Shown here: positions 42,960 through 50,611 of the stretch, piece by piece
Layout: each line of letters begins with the position of its first letter
Numbering within the stretch: the stretch's first letter is position 1
NCBI GenBank assembly: GCA_950097145.1
Contig: CATNCF010000003.1
Location: 82,894 to 146,893 of the forward strand
Length of the DNA stretch: 64,000 nucleotides
Source of the DNA: an uncultured Lachnospiraceae bacterium
Lineage (GTDB): Bacteria > Bacillota > Clostridia > Lachnospirales > Lachnospiraceae
Direction: 5' to 3'
Position numbers and translations under genes: made by a program
Notes under the pieces: model-generated
What the model saw: the letters and a program-made list of their open reading frames with translations, nothing else
Told to the model about the DNA's origin: nothing
The model's database searches: none

Positions 42960-43140
42960 TTAGTAACAGTTCAGCCATAGTCAGCATTATGGGCGAATCA
43001 TGCTGGCATGAATGAGCACATCATGCTGACCATGAGCGGAATGCCCCTTAAGCCTCAGACAGAAGCTGCTCAGCAGCGGATAGTCTGCTTTGCAGGCGGT
43101 CTGTGGCTTGTTTGAGGGGTATGGGCTGAACTGTTACTAA
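42960..43140. repeat. 181-nt element bounded by 20-bp terminal inverted repeats
   Basis: TTAGTAACAGTTCAGCCATA (42960-42979) and its near-perfect reverse complement at 43120-43140 (one extra base) bound a stretch with no reading frame. Inside are two copies of ATCATGCTG and several small dyads. This resembles a MITE or an abundant intergenic repeat; it could also give a long hairpin RNA that ends the gerK transcript. Confidence 0.65.
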
Positions 43141-43146
43141 TTTTAT

Positions 43147-43175
43147 GTATAAATCTTTTTTTTCTGGCAATATTC
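43147..43175 (+). promoter_or_regulatory. candidate sigma-F promoter of spoIIR
   Basis: GTATA (43147-43151), 14 bp, then GGCAATATTC (43166-43175). The sigma-F consensus is GYWTA-N15-GGNRANAMTW, so the -35 is perfect and the -10 fits at eight of ten. SpoIIR is a known sigma-F target in Bacillus. Confidence 0.4.
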
Positions 43176-43208
43176 TTATTATCAAAAAGTACAAGGGTGG
43201 TAAGGACA

Positions 43209-43832
43209 ATGAAAGAATGGATAAAAAAAGGGATTCTATTGGTTACAGCAGCGGCATTGCTGGGCGGAGCCTGGCAGTGCAGGCGGCAGCATATGACAGA
43301 AGAGATTGCAGGGAAAATTATCCGCTTCCATGTGCGGGCAAACAGTGATACAAAGGCGGATCAGGATCTGAAATTAAAGGTAAGGGATGCGGTGGGAGCA
43401 TATATGCAGCCTAAGCTTTCCGGAATTTCCGATATTAATGCAGGACGTCAGACAGTGAAGAAAAATCTGGCCGGGATTGAAAAGACGGCAAGCCGTGTTA
43501 TCGCGGCGGAAGGATATACATATGATGTGGCAGCCGATTTGACAGTTACAGAATTTCCAGAAAAGAGTTATGGACATTATACATTTCCTCCAGGGACTTA
43601 TGAGGCGCTTGAAGTTGTGATCGGAGAGGGAAAAGGGAAGAACTGGTGGTGCGTTATGTACCCGAATCTCTGTTTTTTTAACAGCGCTTACCAGGTGGTA
43701 GATGAAGAGGCTGAAAAATCTCTCAAAAGAGCGCTGACCCATGAAGAGTATAAAAGCCTTATGGAAGAAAAAAATTATAAGGTAAAGTCAGCGCTGGCAG
43801 AACGAATACAGGAAATATTTGAAAATCTCTGA
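43209..43832 (+). CDS. spoIIR: stage II sporulation protein R
   Basis: The secreted signal made in the forespore that triggers processing of pro-sigma-E in the mother cell, 207 residues. An N-terminal hydrophobic segment (IKKGILLVTAAALLGGAWQ) directs export. The family core IIRFHVRANSDTKADQDLKL is present, followed by VTEFPEKSYGHYTFPPGTYE and GKNWWCVMYPNLCF, all SpoIIR hallmarks. The start at 43209 has TAAGGA upstream. It lies just after the large inverted repeat, with a sigma-F-like promoter. Its partner spoIIGA is not in the window. Confidence 0.95.
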   Translation: MKEWIKKGILLVTAAALLGGAWQCRRQHMTEEIAGKIIRFHVRANSDTKADQDLKLKVRDAVGAYMQPKLSGISDINAGRQTVKKNLAGIEKTASRVIAAEGYTYDVAADLTVTEFPEKSYGHYTFPPGTYEALEVVIGEGKGKNWWCVMYPNLCFFNSAYQVVDEEAEKSLKRALTHEEYKSLMEEKNYKVKSALAERIQEIFENL

Positions 43833-43901
43833 TGACACTTGCATTTTTGCATTAAAACGGGTAATATACATGTGTATGACCTATTTTGTGGAGAAAAGAA
43901 G

Positions 43902-44732
43902 ATGGACCAATCAGTTGAAAATAAAAAATATGCCCCCATCGGGGTATTCGATTCCGGCGTAGGGGGGCTGACGGTGGCAAGGGAACTTATGCGTCAGCTT
44001 CCGCGGGAACGGATCATCTATTTTGGGGACACGGCGCGTGTTCCTTACGGAAGCAAATCCAAAGAGACGATTATCCGCTATTCCAGGCAGATCATTCATT
44101 TTCTGGAGACCAGGGGGGTAAAAGCGATTGTAGTGGCATGTAATACGGCAAGTGCTTTTGCCTTAGAGGAGATACGGCCGGAGATGAAGATGCCTATTAT
44201 CGGGGTGGTGAAGCCGGGAGCGAAAGTGGCGGCTGAGATTACCCGGAATGGAAGAATCGGTGTTATCGGCACTGAGGGCACTGTGGGAAGCCAGATTTAT
44301 ACGGAGATGATCCACAGGCACAACCCCCAGGCACAAGTGCTGGGCAAAGCCTGCCCTTTATTTGTTCCTCTGGTGGAAGAAGGCTGGCTGAAGGATCCCG
44401 TTACGATTGAAGTAGCAAAGCGGTATCTGTCTTCGTTCCAGGAATCGGATATTGATACTCTGATTTTGGGTTGTACCCATTATCCGCTGCTGCGGTCTAT
44501 GATCCATGAGATAATGGGAGAACAGGTAAATCTGGTAAATCCTGCCTATGAGACGGCACAGGGGCTGAAACGGCTGTTAGAACAGCAGAATCTGGTAAAT
44601 GACGGCCAGGAGGACAGGAAACCAATGTACCAGTTCTATGTCAGTGATGCGGCAGAGAAATTTAAGAACTTTGCAAATTCTATTTTGCCCTGTGAAATAG
44701 AAAAGGCGCGATTAATACATATTGAGGAGTAG
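43902..44732 (+). CDS. murI: glutamate racemase
   Basis: Makes D-glutamate for peptidoglycan from L-glutamate, 276 residues. The start PIGVFDSGVGGLTVARELM, the first catalytic cysteine in VVACNTASAFALEE and the second in LGCTHYPLL are intact, as is the SDAAEKFKNFANSIL segment near the end. I chose the ATG at 43902 because GGAGAAAAG lies just upstream and the fold begins there; the longer frame from 43839 adds residues without a binding site. It lies 69 bp after spoIIR and 2 bp before the DUF1934 gene. Confidence 0.96.
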   Translation: MDQSVENKKYAPIGVFDSGVGGLTVARELMRQLPRERIIYFGDTARVPYGSKSKETIIRYSRQIIHFLETRGVKAIVVACNTASAFALEEIRPEMKMPIIGVVKPGAKVAAEITRNGRIGVIGTEGTVGSQIYTEMIHRHNPQAQVLGKACPLFVPLVEEGWLKDPVTIEVAKRYLSSFQESDIDTLILGCTHYPLLRSMIHEIMGEQVNLVNPAYETAQGLKRLLEQQNLVNDGQEDRKPMYQFYVSDAAEKFKNFANSILPCEIEKARLIHIEE

Positions 44733-44734
44733 CT

Positions 44735-45187
44735 ATGACAAAGGATGTACTGTTATCGATTCGTGGGCTGCAGTTTGTATCCCAGGAGGAGGAAGAAGTG
44801 GAGCCGGTGGAAGTGATTACTGCCGGGGATTATTATAAAAAAAATGGAAAGCACTATATTATGTATGATGAGGTGACAGAAGGCTTTGACGGAAATACCA
44901 GGAACGTCATTAAACTTACGGAAGATTCCCTGGATATTACCAAGAAGGGTATCTCCAATGTACATATGGTGTTTGAGAAAAACAAGAAAAATGTTTCTTA
45001 TTATAATACGCCTTTTGGCAGCCTTCTGATCGGTATTGACGCAAAAAGCGTGGACATCGCAGAAACCGAGGATGACATTGATGTAAAGGTGAAATATAAT
45101 CTGGAAGTGAATTATGAGCATTTGGCGGACTGTTCCATCTGTATGCATATTAAATCAAAAGAGGCCAGGGATTTTACACTTTGCTAA
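44735..45187 (+). CDS. DUF1934 (YwiB-like) protein
   Basis: A 150-residue cytoplasmic protein of the DUF1934 family, with a calycin-like beta barrel predicted. Typical segments are VLLSIRGLQFVSQEEEEVEP, YYKKNGKHYIMYDEV and TPFGSLLIGIDAKSVDI. The function is unknown. It starts 2 bp after murI and is surely cotranscribed with it. Its 3' end lies 29 bp before the start of galU. Confidence 0.88.
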   Translation: MTKDVLLSIRGLQFVSQEEEEVEPVEVITAGDYYKKNGKHYIMYDEVTEGFDGNTRNVIKLTEDSLDITKKGISNVHMVFEKNKKNVSYYNTPFGSLLIGIDAKSVDIAETEDDIDVKVKYNLEVNYEHLADCSICMHIKSKEARDFTLC

Positions 45188-45216
45188 GTCGGTTCATAAT
45201 GAAAAGGAGAATATGC

Positions 45217-46110
45217 ATGATGAATGTAAGGAAAGCGATTATTCCTGCCGCCGGCCTGGGGACAAGATTTCTGCCGGCTACCAAGGCGCAGCCCAAGGAA
45301 ATGCTGCCCATTGTAGACAAGCCTACGATTCAGTATATTATTGAAGAGGCTGCAGAGGCTGGAATACAGGATATTATTGTGGTAACAGGAAGAAATAAAC
45401 GTTCCATTGAAGATCATTTTGATCGTTCCATCGAGCTGGAATTGGAATTGGAAAAGAGCGGGAAACAGGAGCTTCTGGATATGGTCAGGGAAATTTCTGA
45501 AAAGGCAAATATCCATTATATCCGCCAGAAAGAACCAAGGGGCCTGGGGCATGCCATTCTTGCCGCAAGGCATTTTATAGGGGAAGAACCGTTTGCAGTA
45601 CTTTTGGGAGATGATGTGGTTGTTTCAAAACAGCCATGCCTGGGACAGATGCTGGATGTATTCCGGGAATACCGGACTTCTATTTTAGGCGTGCAGACGG
45701 TGCCCCATGAAGTCGTAAATAAGTATGGCATTATTGCAGGAAAACAGGTAGATGACCGGGTATATAAGGTGAATGACATGGTGGAAAAACCCTCTCTGGA
45801 GGAGGCTCCCTCTAATGTCGCAGTGCTGGGGCGCTATATTATCACGCCGGAAATTTTTCCTTTCCTGGAAACGCAGGACGCAGGCAAGGGCGGGGAAATC
45901 CAGTTGACAGACGCTTTGAAGCGGCTGGCGAAGGAACAGGCTATGTACGCCTATGATTTTAAGGGCCACCGCTACGACGTGGGAAGTAAGGCGGGATTTA
46001 TCCAGGCAAATCTTGAATTTGCCCTGCGCAATGATGAATTAAAAGAGGAAATGAAGGAATACCTGCAGAAACTTAACGGGCATATGGATGAGATGCTGCA
46101 GTATGATTAA
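45217..46110 (+). CDS. galU: UTP-glucose-1-phosphate uridylyltransferase
   Basis: Makes UDP-glucose for polysaccharides, glycolipids and the Leloir pathway, 297 residues. The nucleotide loop is IIPAAGLGTRFLPATKAQPK, the UTP/sugar region EPRGLGHAILAARHFIGEEP, and the catalytic segment is MVEKPSLEEAPSNVAVLGRY. I chose the ATG at 45217, with GGAG 7 bp upstream; a tandem ATG follows directly at 45220. It is closely followed by a second nucleotidyltransferase gene and, after a gap, by galE, which uses its product. Confidence 0.96.
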   Translation: MMNVRKAIIPAAGLGTRFLPATKAQPKEMLPIVDKPTIQYIIEEAAEAGIQDIIVVTGRNKRSIEDHFDRSIELELELEKSGKQELLDMVREISEKANIHYIRQKEPRGLGHAILAARHFIGEEPFAVLLGDDVVVSKQPCLGQMLDVFREYRTSILGVQTVPHEVVNKYGIIAGKQVDDRVYKVNDMVEKPSLEEAPSNVAVLGRYIITPEIFPFLETQDAGKGGEIQLTDALKRLAKEQAMYAYDFKGHRYDVGSKAGFIQANLEFALRNDELKEEMKEYLQKLNGHMDEMLQYD

Positions 46111-46117
46111 ATCTTTT

Positions 46118-46149
46118 GAGGCTGCCGCAAGAAGCGGGCAGCCTCTTTG
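46118..46149 (+). terminator. intrinsic terminator after galU
   Basis: GAGGCTGCCGC pairs with GCGGGCAGCCTC around a short loop and is followed by TTT. The T run is short, so readthrough into the next gene is possible. Confidence 0.6.
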
Positions 46150-46187
46150 CAATACATTCAAGAATATTTTTAAGGAGGGCATGAAAT

Positions 46188-47102
46188 ATGGAAAAACCAG
46201 TATTAGTTATTATGGCGGCAGGCATGGGGAGCCGTTATGGAGGTTTAAAGCAGATCGATCCGGTAGATGAACAAGGGCATATCATTATGGATTTTTCCAT
46301 TTATGACGCTATGGCCGCAGGATTTGAAAAGATCGTGTTTATCATTAAAAAAGCAAACGAAGCGGCATTTAAAGAAAGTATTGGAAACCGTGTTTCCAAA
46401 AAAGTTCAGGTGGAATATGTATTTCAGGAACTTGACAAACTTCCGGAAGGATTTACGGTACCTGAGGGAAGGGAAAAGCCATTTGGAACAGGCCATGCAA
46501 TTCTCTGCTGCAAGGAAGTTTTAAAGGGACCCTTTGTGGTAATCAATGCGGATGATTATTATGGAAAACATGCGTATCAGGCTGTTTATGACTATCTCAC
46601 CAGCCATGAGGATGACGAAAAATACCGTTATGCCATGGCTGGTTATGCATTGAAAAATACCCTTACAGAGAACGGACACGTGGCCAGAGGTATCTGCAGG
46701 ACAGACGCGCAAGGATTTCTCACAGGCATTGACGAGCGGACGCACATTGAGAAACGGGGAGAACAGGCAGTTTTTACGGAAGACGGCGGGCAGACATGGG
46801 AAGAATTGTCGATGGACAGTACCGTATCCATGAATATGTGGGGATTTTCCAATAGTATTTTAAAAGAATTAGAAACTGGATTTACCAAGTTTTTAAAGCA
46901 GGATCTGCCGGAACATCCAATGAAAGCGGAATATTTCCTGCCTTTTGCTGTGGACGCGCTGCTAAAGGAAGATAAGGCAAGTGTACAGGTACTCGCTTCT
47001 CTGGATAAATGGTACGGCGTTACTTACAAAGAGGATAAAAAATTGGTGGTAAATGCCATTTCCCAGTTAAAGAAGCAGGGATTGTACCCGGAAGACTTTT
47101 AA
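46188..47102 (+). CDS. nucleotidyltransferase-family protein
   Basis: A probable sugar-phosphate nucleotidyltransferase of 304 residues. The N-terminal loop VIMAAGMGSRYGGLKQIDPV is the family signature with its catalytic basic residues, and PFGTGHAILCCKEVLKGPFV with VINADDYYGKHA forms the nucleotide/metal site. The C-terminal part lacks the left-handed helix of acetyltransferases. The substrate is not evident; the gene is recurrently placed next to galU in Clostridia. GGAGGG lies 8 bp before the ATG. The segment from 47113 onward that could be read as an extension is in another frame. Confidence 0.85.
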   Translation: MEKPVLVIMAAGMGSRYGGLKQIDPVDEQGHIIMDFSIYDAMAAGFEKIVFIIKKANEAAFKESIGNRVSKKVQVEYVFQELDKLPEGFTVPEGREKPFGTGHAILCCKEVLKGPFVVINADDYYGKHAYQAVYDYLTSHEDDEKYRYAMAGYALKNTLTENGHVARGICRTDAQGFLTGIDERTHIEKRGEQAVFTEDGGQTWEELSMDSTVSMNMWGFSNSILKELETGFTKFLKQDLPEHPMKAEYFLPFAVDALLKEDKASVQVLASLDKWYGVTYKEDKKLVVNAISQLKKQGLYPEDF

Positions 47103-47451
47103 GGAAGGCGCAGAAAAATTAAAAGCCAGAATTTCGAATGATACAGTGGATGAACCTGTAATGTTCAAGGCACCTTCATACGAATCTTACCCGGAAATTA
47201 GACAAAGAATATTTACTGGGACGTTACGATGCTATACGATACTGGTATTTGATGATGGAGTGCTGAAGGGCTTAAATGTATAATCGTTACCGTTCACTCG
47301 CCAGCCAATGGCGTATGACTGAACTATAATATATAATTTTACTAAAAACATAGTAAATAAAAACAGATATTTACTAAAATGAATCTATATGTTATACTAC
47401 TAGAAAGCCAGAATACTGGCACAATAAAATCAGGACAGGAGGTAAATTTCT
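47103..47451 (+). other. 349-bp intergenic region with a possible gene remnant
   Basis: No complete gene is present. One plus-strand frame is open from 47113 to 47283 (57 codons, including MFKAPSYESYPEIRQRIF and ILVFDDGVLKGLNV) but has no ribosome binding site and no family I recognise, so it is at most a decayed fragment. The last 110 bp are AT-rich and carry the galE promoter and the dyad TTTACTA-N6-TAGTAAA (47338-47357). Confidence 0.5.
47370..47398 (+). promoter_or_regulatory. predicted sigma-A promoter of galE
   Basis: TTTACT (47370-47375) and TATACT (47393-47398) are 17 bp apart. The -35 overlaps a third copy of TTTACTA, whose inverted pair sits 20-30 bp upstream, so a repressor site is possible. 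Confidence 0.6.
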
Positions 47452-48468
47452 ATGGCAATTTTAGTAACAGGCGGAGCAGGCTATATTGGAAGCCATACTT
47501 GTATTGAGCTGATCCATGCTGGTTATGAGGTGGTTGTAGTGGATAATCTGGTTAATTCCAGTGAGGAAGCTGTGAAGAGAGTAGAGCAGATAACCGGATC
47601 AGAGGTGCCCTTTTATCAGGCGGATATTCTGGATGCGGAAGCATTGGAACTTGTATTTAAGAAAGAAAAGATTGACAGTGTCATTCATTTTGCGGGTCTA
47701 AAAGCAGTGGGAGAATCTGTGCAGAAGCCTCTGGAGTATTATCACAATAATATTACCGGAACTTTGAATTTATGTGATGTGATGCGTAAAAATGGAGTGA
47801 AGAATATTATCTTTTCCTCCTCGGCCACAGTATATGGCGATCCGGCCATCATCCCTATCACAGAGGAATGCCCGAAAGGCAAAATTACCAATCCTTATGG
47901 GCAGACCAAAGGGATGCTGGAGCAGATTTTGACAGATTTGCATGTGGCAGACCCGGAGTGGAATGTAGTTCTTCTGCGCTATTTTAATCCTATTGGAGCG
48001 CATGAGAGCGGTAGGATCGGGGAGGATCCTAAGGGAATTCCCAACAATCTGGTGCCCTATATCGCACAGGTTGCAGTTGGCAAATTGAAATGTCTGGGTG
48101 TGTTCGGGGATGATTATGATACGCCGGATGGTACTGGTGTCCGGGACTATATCCATGTGGTGGATCTGGCAAAAGGGCATGTAAAAGCATTAAAGAAGAT
48201 TGAAGACAAATCCGGCGTCAGCATATATAATTTGGGAACTGGAAATGGCTACAGTGTTTTGGATGTAGTGAAAGCCTATGAGAAAGCCTGCAAAAAATCC
48301 ATCCCATACGAAATCAAACCAAGGCGTGCAGGAGATATTGCAGCTTGTTATTCAGATGCTTCTAAGGCAAAGAAGGAATTAGGATGGGAAGCAGAGTATG
48401 GGATTGACAGAATGTGTGAAGATTCCTGGAGATGGCAGAGCAGGAATCCTGACGGATACCGGAGCTGA
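47452..48468 (+). CDS. galE: UDP-glucose 4-epimerase
   Basis: Interconverts UDP-galactose and UDP-glucose, 338 residues. The NAD loop is [20 protein letters not shown], the catalytic Ser/Thr region [13 protein letters not shown] and the catalytic Tyr-x3-Lys is YGQTK. The closing pattern [20 protein letters not shown] is typical of GalE. AGGAGG lies 8 bp before the ATG, and its promoter sits about 55 bp upstream. It works with galU (45217). The stop codon is directly abutted by a decayed AAA-ATPase fragment, a sign of an insertion or deletion event at this spot. Confidence 0.96.
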   Translation: MAILVTGGAGYIGSHTCIELIHAGYEVVVVDNLVNSSEEAVKRVEQITGSEVPFYQADILDAEALELVFKKEKIDSVIHFAGLKAVGESVQKPLEYYHNNITGTLNLCDVMRKNGVKNIIFSSSATVYGDPAIIPITEECPKGKITNPYGQTKGMLEQILTDLHVADPEWNVVLLRYFNPIGAHESGRIGEDPKGIPNNLVPYIAQVAVGKLKCLGVFGDDYDTPDGTGVRDYIHVVDLAKGHVKALKKIEDKSGVSIYNLGTGNGYSVLDVVKAYEKACKKSIPYEIKPRRAGDIAACYSDASKAKKELGWEAEYGIDRMCEDSWRWQSRNPDGYRS

Positions 48469-48477
48469 CGCTATAAT

Positions 48478-49170
48478 GCGCGCCCTAGAAGGTTTGGAAA
48501 GTCTTTAAATATGAGTATGCTGAAATATTTCTTTGAATTGGATGGGAACAGGAAGCTATTTAAAGGCTTGGCAATTATGGAGGAACCAGAACTGTGTGAA
48601 AAATATATGGGGAAATTTCCTGTGGTATTCCTCTCGCTGAAAGATATTGACGCAGATACCTATGAAACGGCGTTTGCAATGGCGGCTATGCTGATTAAGG
48701 AAGAAGCTGGGCGGCATAGGTATCTTCTGGACAGTGAAAACCTTACATTAGATGAGAAGCAGGAATTCTCAAAATTGCTGAAAGAACGTATGGATCAGGC
48801 AGTATTATGCGGTAGTCTGAAGCTGATGTCACGCCTCCTGGAAAAACACCATAAACAGAAAGCGGTAGTCCTGATTGATGAATATGACGTACCATTAGCC
48901 AGGGCGAATGCCCAGGGATATTATGATGAGATGGTAATTCTTATCCGCAGCCTCTTTCAGCAGGTGCTGAAAACCAATAGAAGCCTGCAGTGCACAGTAC
49001 TGACCGGATGTATGAGGATTTCCAGGGAGGCGCTGGGGCACATAGAGAAGAGGCAGTATGGAGATGTTTTTTATGATGAGGATATTGAAAAGATTTTGAA
49101 GTATGGGATAGCCTGCTATAAAAACAAATGCAGGGTTATGATTCTTCAGGATGGAATTGCTGCACAATAA
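48478..49170 (+). pseudogene. AAA-ATPase-like/DUF1703 nuclease protein, 5'-truncated with internal deletion
   Basis: A decayed copy of the predicted AAA-ATPase plus PD-(D/E)XK nuclease (DUF1703) family, which occurs in many copies in gut Clostridia. The frame opens 9 bp after the galE stop with RPRRFGKSLNMSMLKYFFE, the family's P-loop region, so the usual ~30 N-terminal residues and start codon are gone. VVLIDEYDVPLARA is the Walker B-like motif. At TGCMRISREALGHIEKRQYG the ATPase part jumps straight to the C-terminal nuclease part (KILKYGIACYKNKCRVM), so a large central block of roughly 200 residues is missing. No ribosome binding site precedes the first ATG at 48511. It is a relic rather than a working gene. 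Confidence 0.8.
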
Positions 49171-49214
49171 GGAAAAATGTAAGAGTATTGTTTTCTCTTT
49201 GTAATTATCAAGCC

Positions 49215-49255
49215 AAACGGCCATGCAGAATGCCTTGAGATTTGCATGGCCGTTT
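49215..49255. terminator. bidirectional hairpin between the AAA-ATPase relic and the HD protein
   Basis: AAACGGCCATGCA pairs perfectly with TGCATGGCCGTTT around a 15-nt loop. It lies between two convergent units, 22 bp from the stop of the HD protein gene. Confidence 0.8.
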
Positions 49256-49276
49256 AAATGTTATACATATTTTGCG

Positions 49277-50455
49277 CTACATCCGTCCAGCAGCCACAAG
49301 TTTCTTGCGTTTTTCCCGGAACCGTACAGCAGTTTCCCTGGTGCGGGTGTCACTGGCATATTGTTTCAAGGTATCTCGGTCTACCTTAAGCCGGGCGTCC
49401 ATCGTCTTCATTATGTCAGAAATGTGCATGGTTTTCTGGAACTTTGAGTCTTTAAAATCCACCCGCTGATTGGTAGAAAAGAGAATTACCACAGGCTGGG
49501 CATAATTTTTCTGATTTTCTTCAATCACAATACCCTTCTGCCCATTCGCAAATTCGACGCAGCGGCCGCCAGGAAGAATATGAATGCTTTGGGTCAGTGC
49601 AGTTACAAAAACTGCTGGATAATGATCTGTGTGTTTTCGCAGAAACCTTATTGCGGCAAGTTCAGAGACAGGTTCCCGATCCAGATGCATGGAGGTCATT
49701 TCATCAAACATGCTTGCCGTATGAAGAACGTGCGTTCCGTTTTTCCAGCGGATATTTTGGGGCATAGGAGCAGATACACTGTGTTCCAGCCGTGTCATCT
49801 GGCCTGCAATCTGCAGGGCGAGTTCTGGAAATTTATAGTCATTGTAATCGGGGTGCAATAGTTGATAACCTTTTTCCCGGTACCCACGGATCAATCTGCG
49901 TTCGTCTGGTGACAGGAGGCGTTCGCCTTTTTCAAGAATTTCATCCGGTACCAGCAGCAGGCCGGCATCATGCAAAAGAGCGGCGCAGACAATGGCGAGC
50001 TGTTCGGGATATCCATAATTTAGCCTGTTTACCATAATAGAGGCGAGAATGGCTGTGTTCAGGCTGTGCTTATAAATGTAGTCGCCGCTGCTGCGCAGAG
50101 TGACTGCAAAATTGATCCGGTGCTCAACTGTTCCGAATTTCCGAAGAATTTCCTGTGCAAGGGGCAGGATATTCTGAGGCTTCATATTATTTAAGAGAAG
50201 CGTCAAATCATCTTTTAAGCGGAACGTAGAGACTGTGAGAAAACGTTCCAGCTCCACATCCTCCTCAGAAAGAGGCGGGACAGGTTCGGCAGGTTCCAGT
50301 ATATATAGTCCCCAGAGCCCGAAATTCTTAATGCTGGAAATACCCTGGGGGGTCAGGCAGGTATTGCGCTCATAGAGCAAAACGCCGTTTTTATTGTAAA
50401 TAGGGCGGGCGAGGCGCATGCCGGGCCGCACAAGGTTGAGTTTTATATATTGCAC
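49277..50455 (-). CDS. HD-domain protein, degenerate HD-GYP type
   Basis: A 392-residue cytoplasmic protein. Residues 1-60 form a small N-terminal domain (LVRPGMRLARPIYNKNGVLL) that is common in front of HD-GYP domains. The HD core is present with ALLHDAGLLLVPDEILEKGE. The later signatures are lost: HPxxG has become YREKGYQLL, and the HHExxxGxGYP motif is absent, replaced by RLEHSVSAPMP. It may bind rather than cut cyclic di-GMP, or have another role. A C-terminal beta-rich segment (CVEFANGQKGIVIEEN, resembling a PilZ-like or barrel element) follows. It is monocistronic, and no GGDEF or PilZ gene is nearby. Confidence 0.8.
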   Translation of the reverse strand: MQYIKLNLVRPGMRLARPIYNKNGVLLYERNTCLTPQGISSIKNFGLWGLYILEPAEPVPPLSEEDVELERFLTVSTFRLKDDLTLLLNNMKPQNILPLAQEILRKFGTVEHRINFAVTLRSSGDYIYKHSLNTAILASIMVNRLNYGYPEQLAIVCAALLHDAGLLLVPDEILEKGERLLSPDERRLIRGYREKGYQLLHPDYNDYKFPELALQIAGQMTRLEHSVSAPMPQNIRWKNGTHVLHTASMFDEMTSMHLDREPVSELAAIRFLRKHTDHYPAVFVTALTQSIHILPGGRCVEFANGQKGIVIEENQKNYAQPVVILFSTNQRVDFKDSKFQKTMHISDIMKTMDARLKVDRDTLKQYASDTRTRETAVRFREKRKKLVAAGRM

Positions 50456-50611
50456 AAAAACACCTCCATTGTTTCTCTATTCAAATCCACACACAAAACC
50501 AAACATTTGTTTCTCTTGCATCTGGATAAGGTATCAGTTATATTAAAGTTATCGGATAAAAAGACCTTTTATTTTAGAAGAAATTTCCTTTTACTTAGGG
50601 GGCAGTGACAA

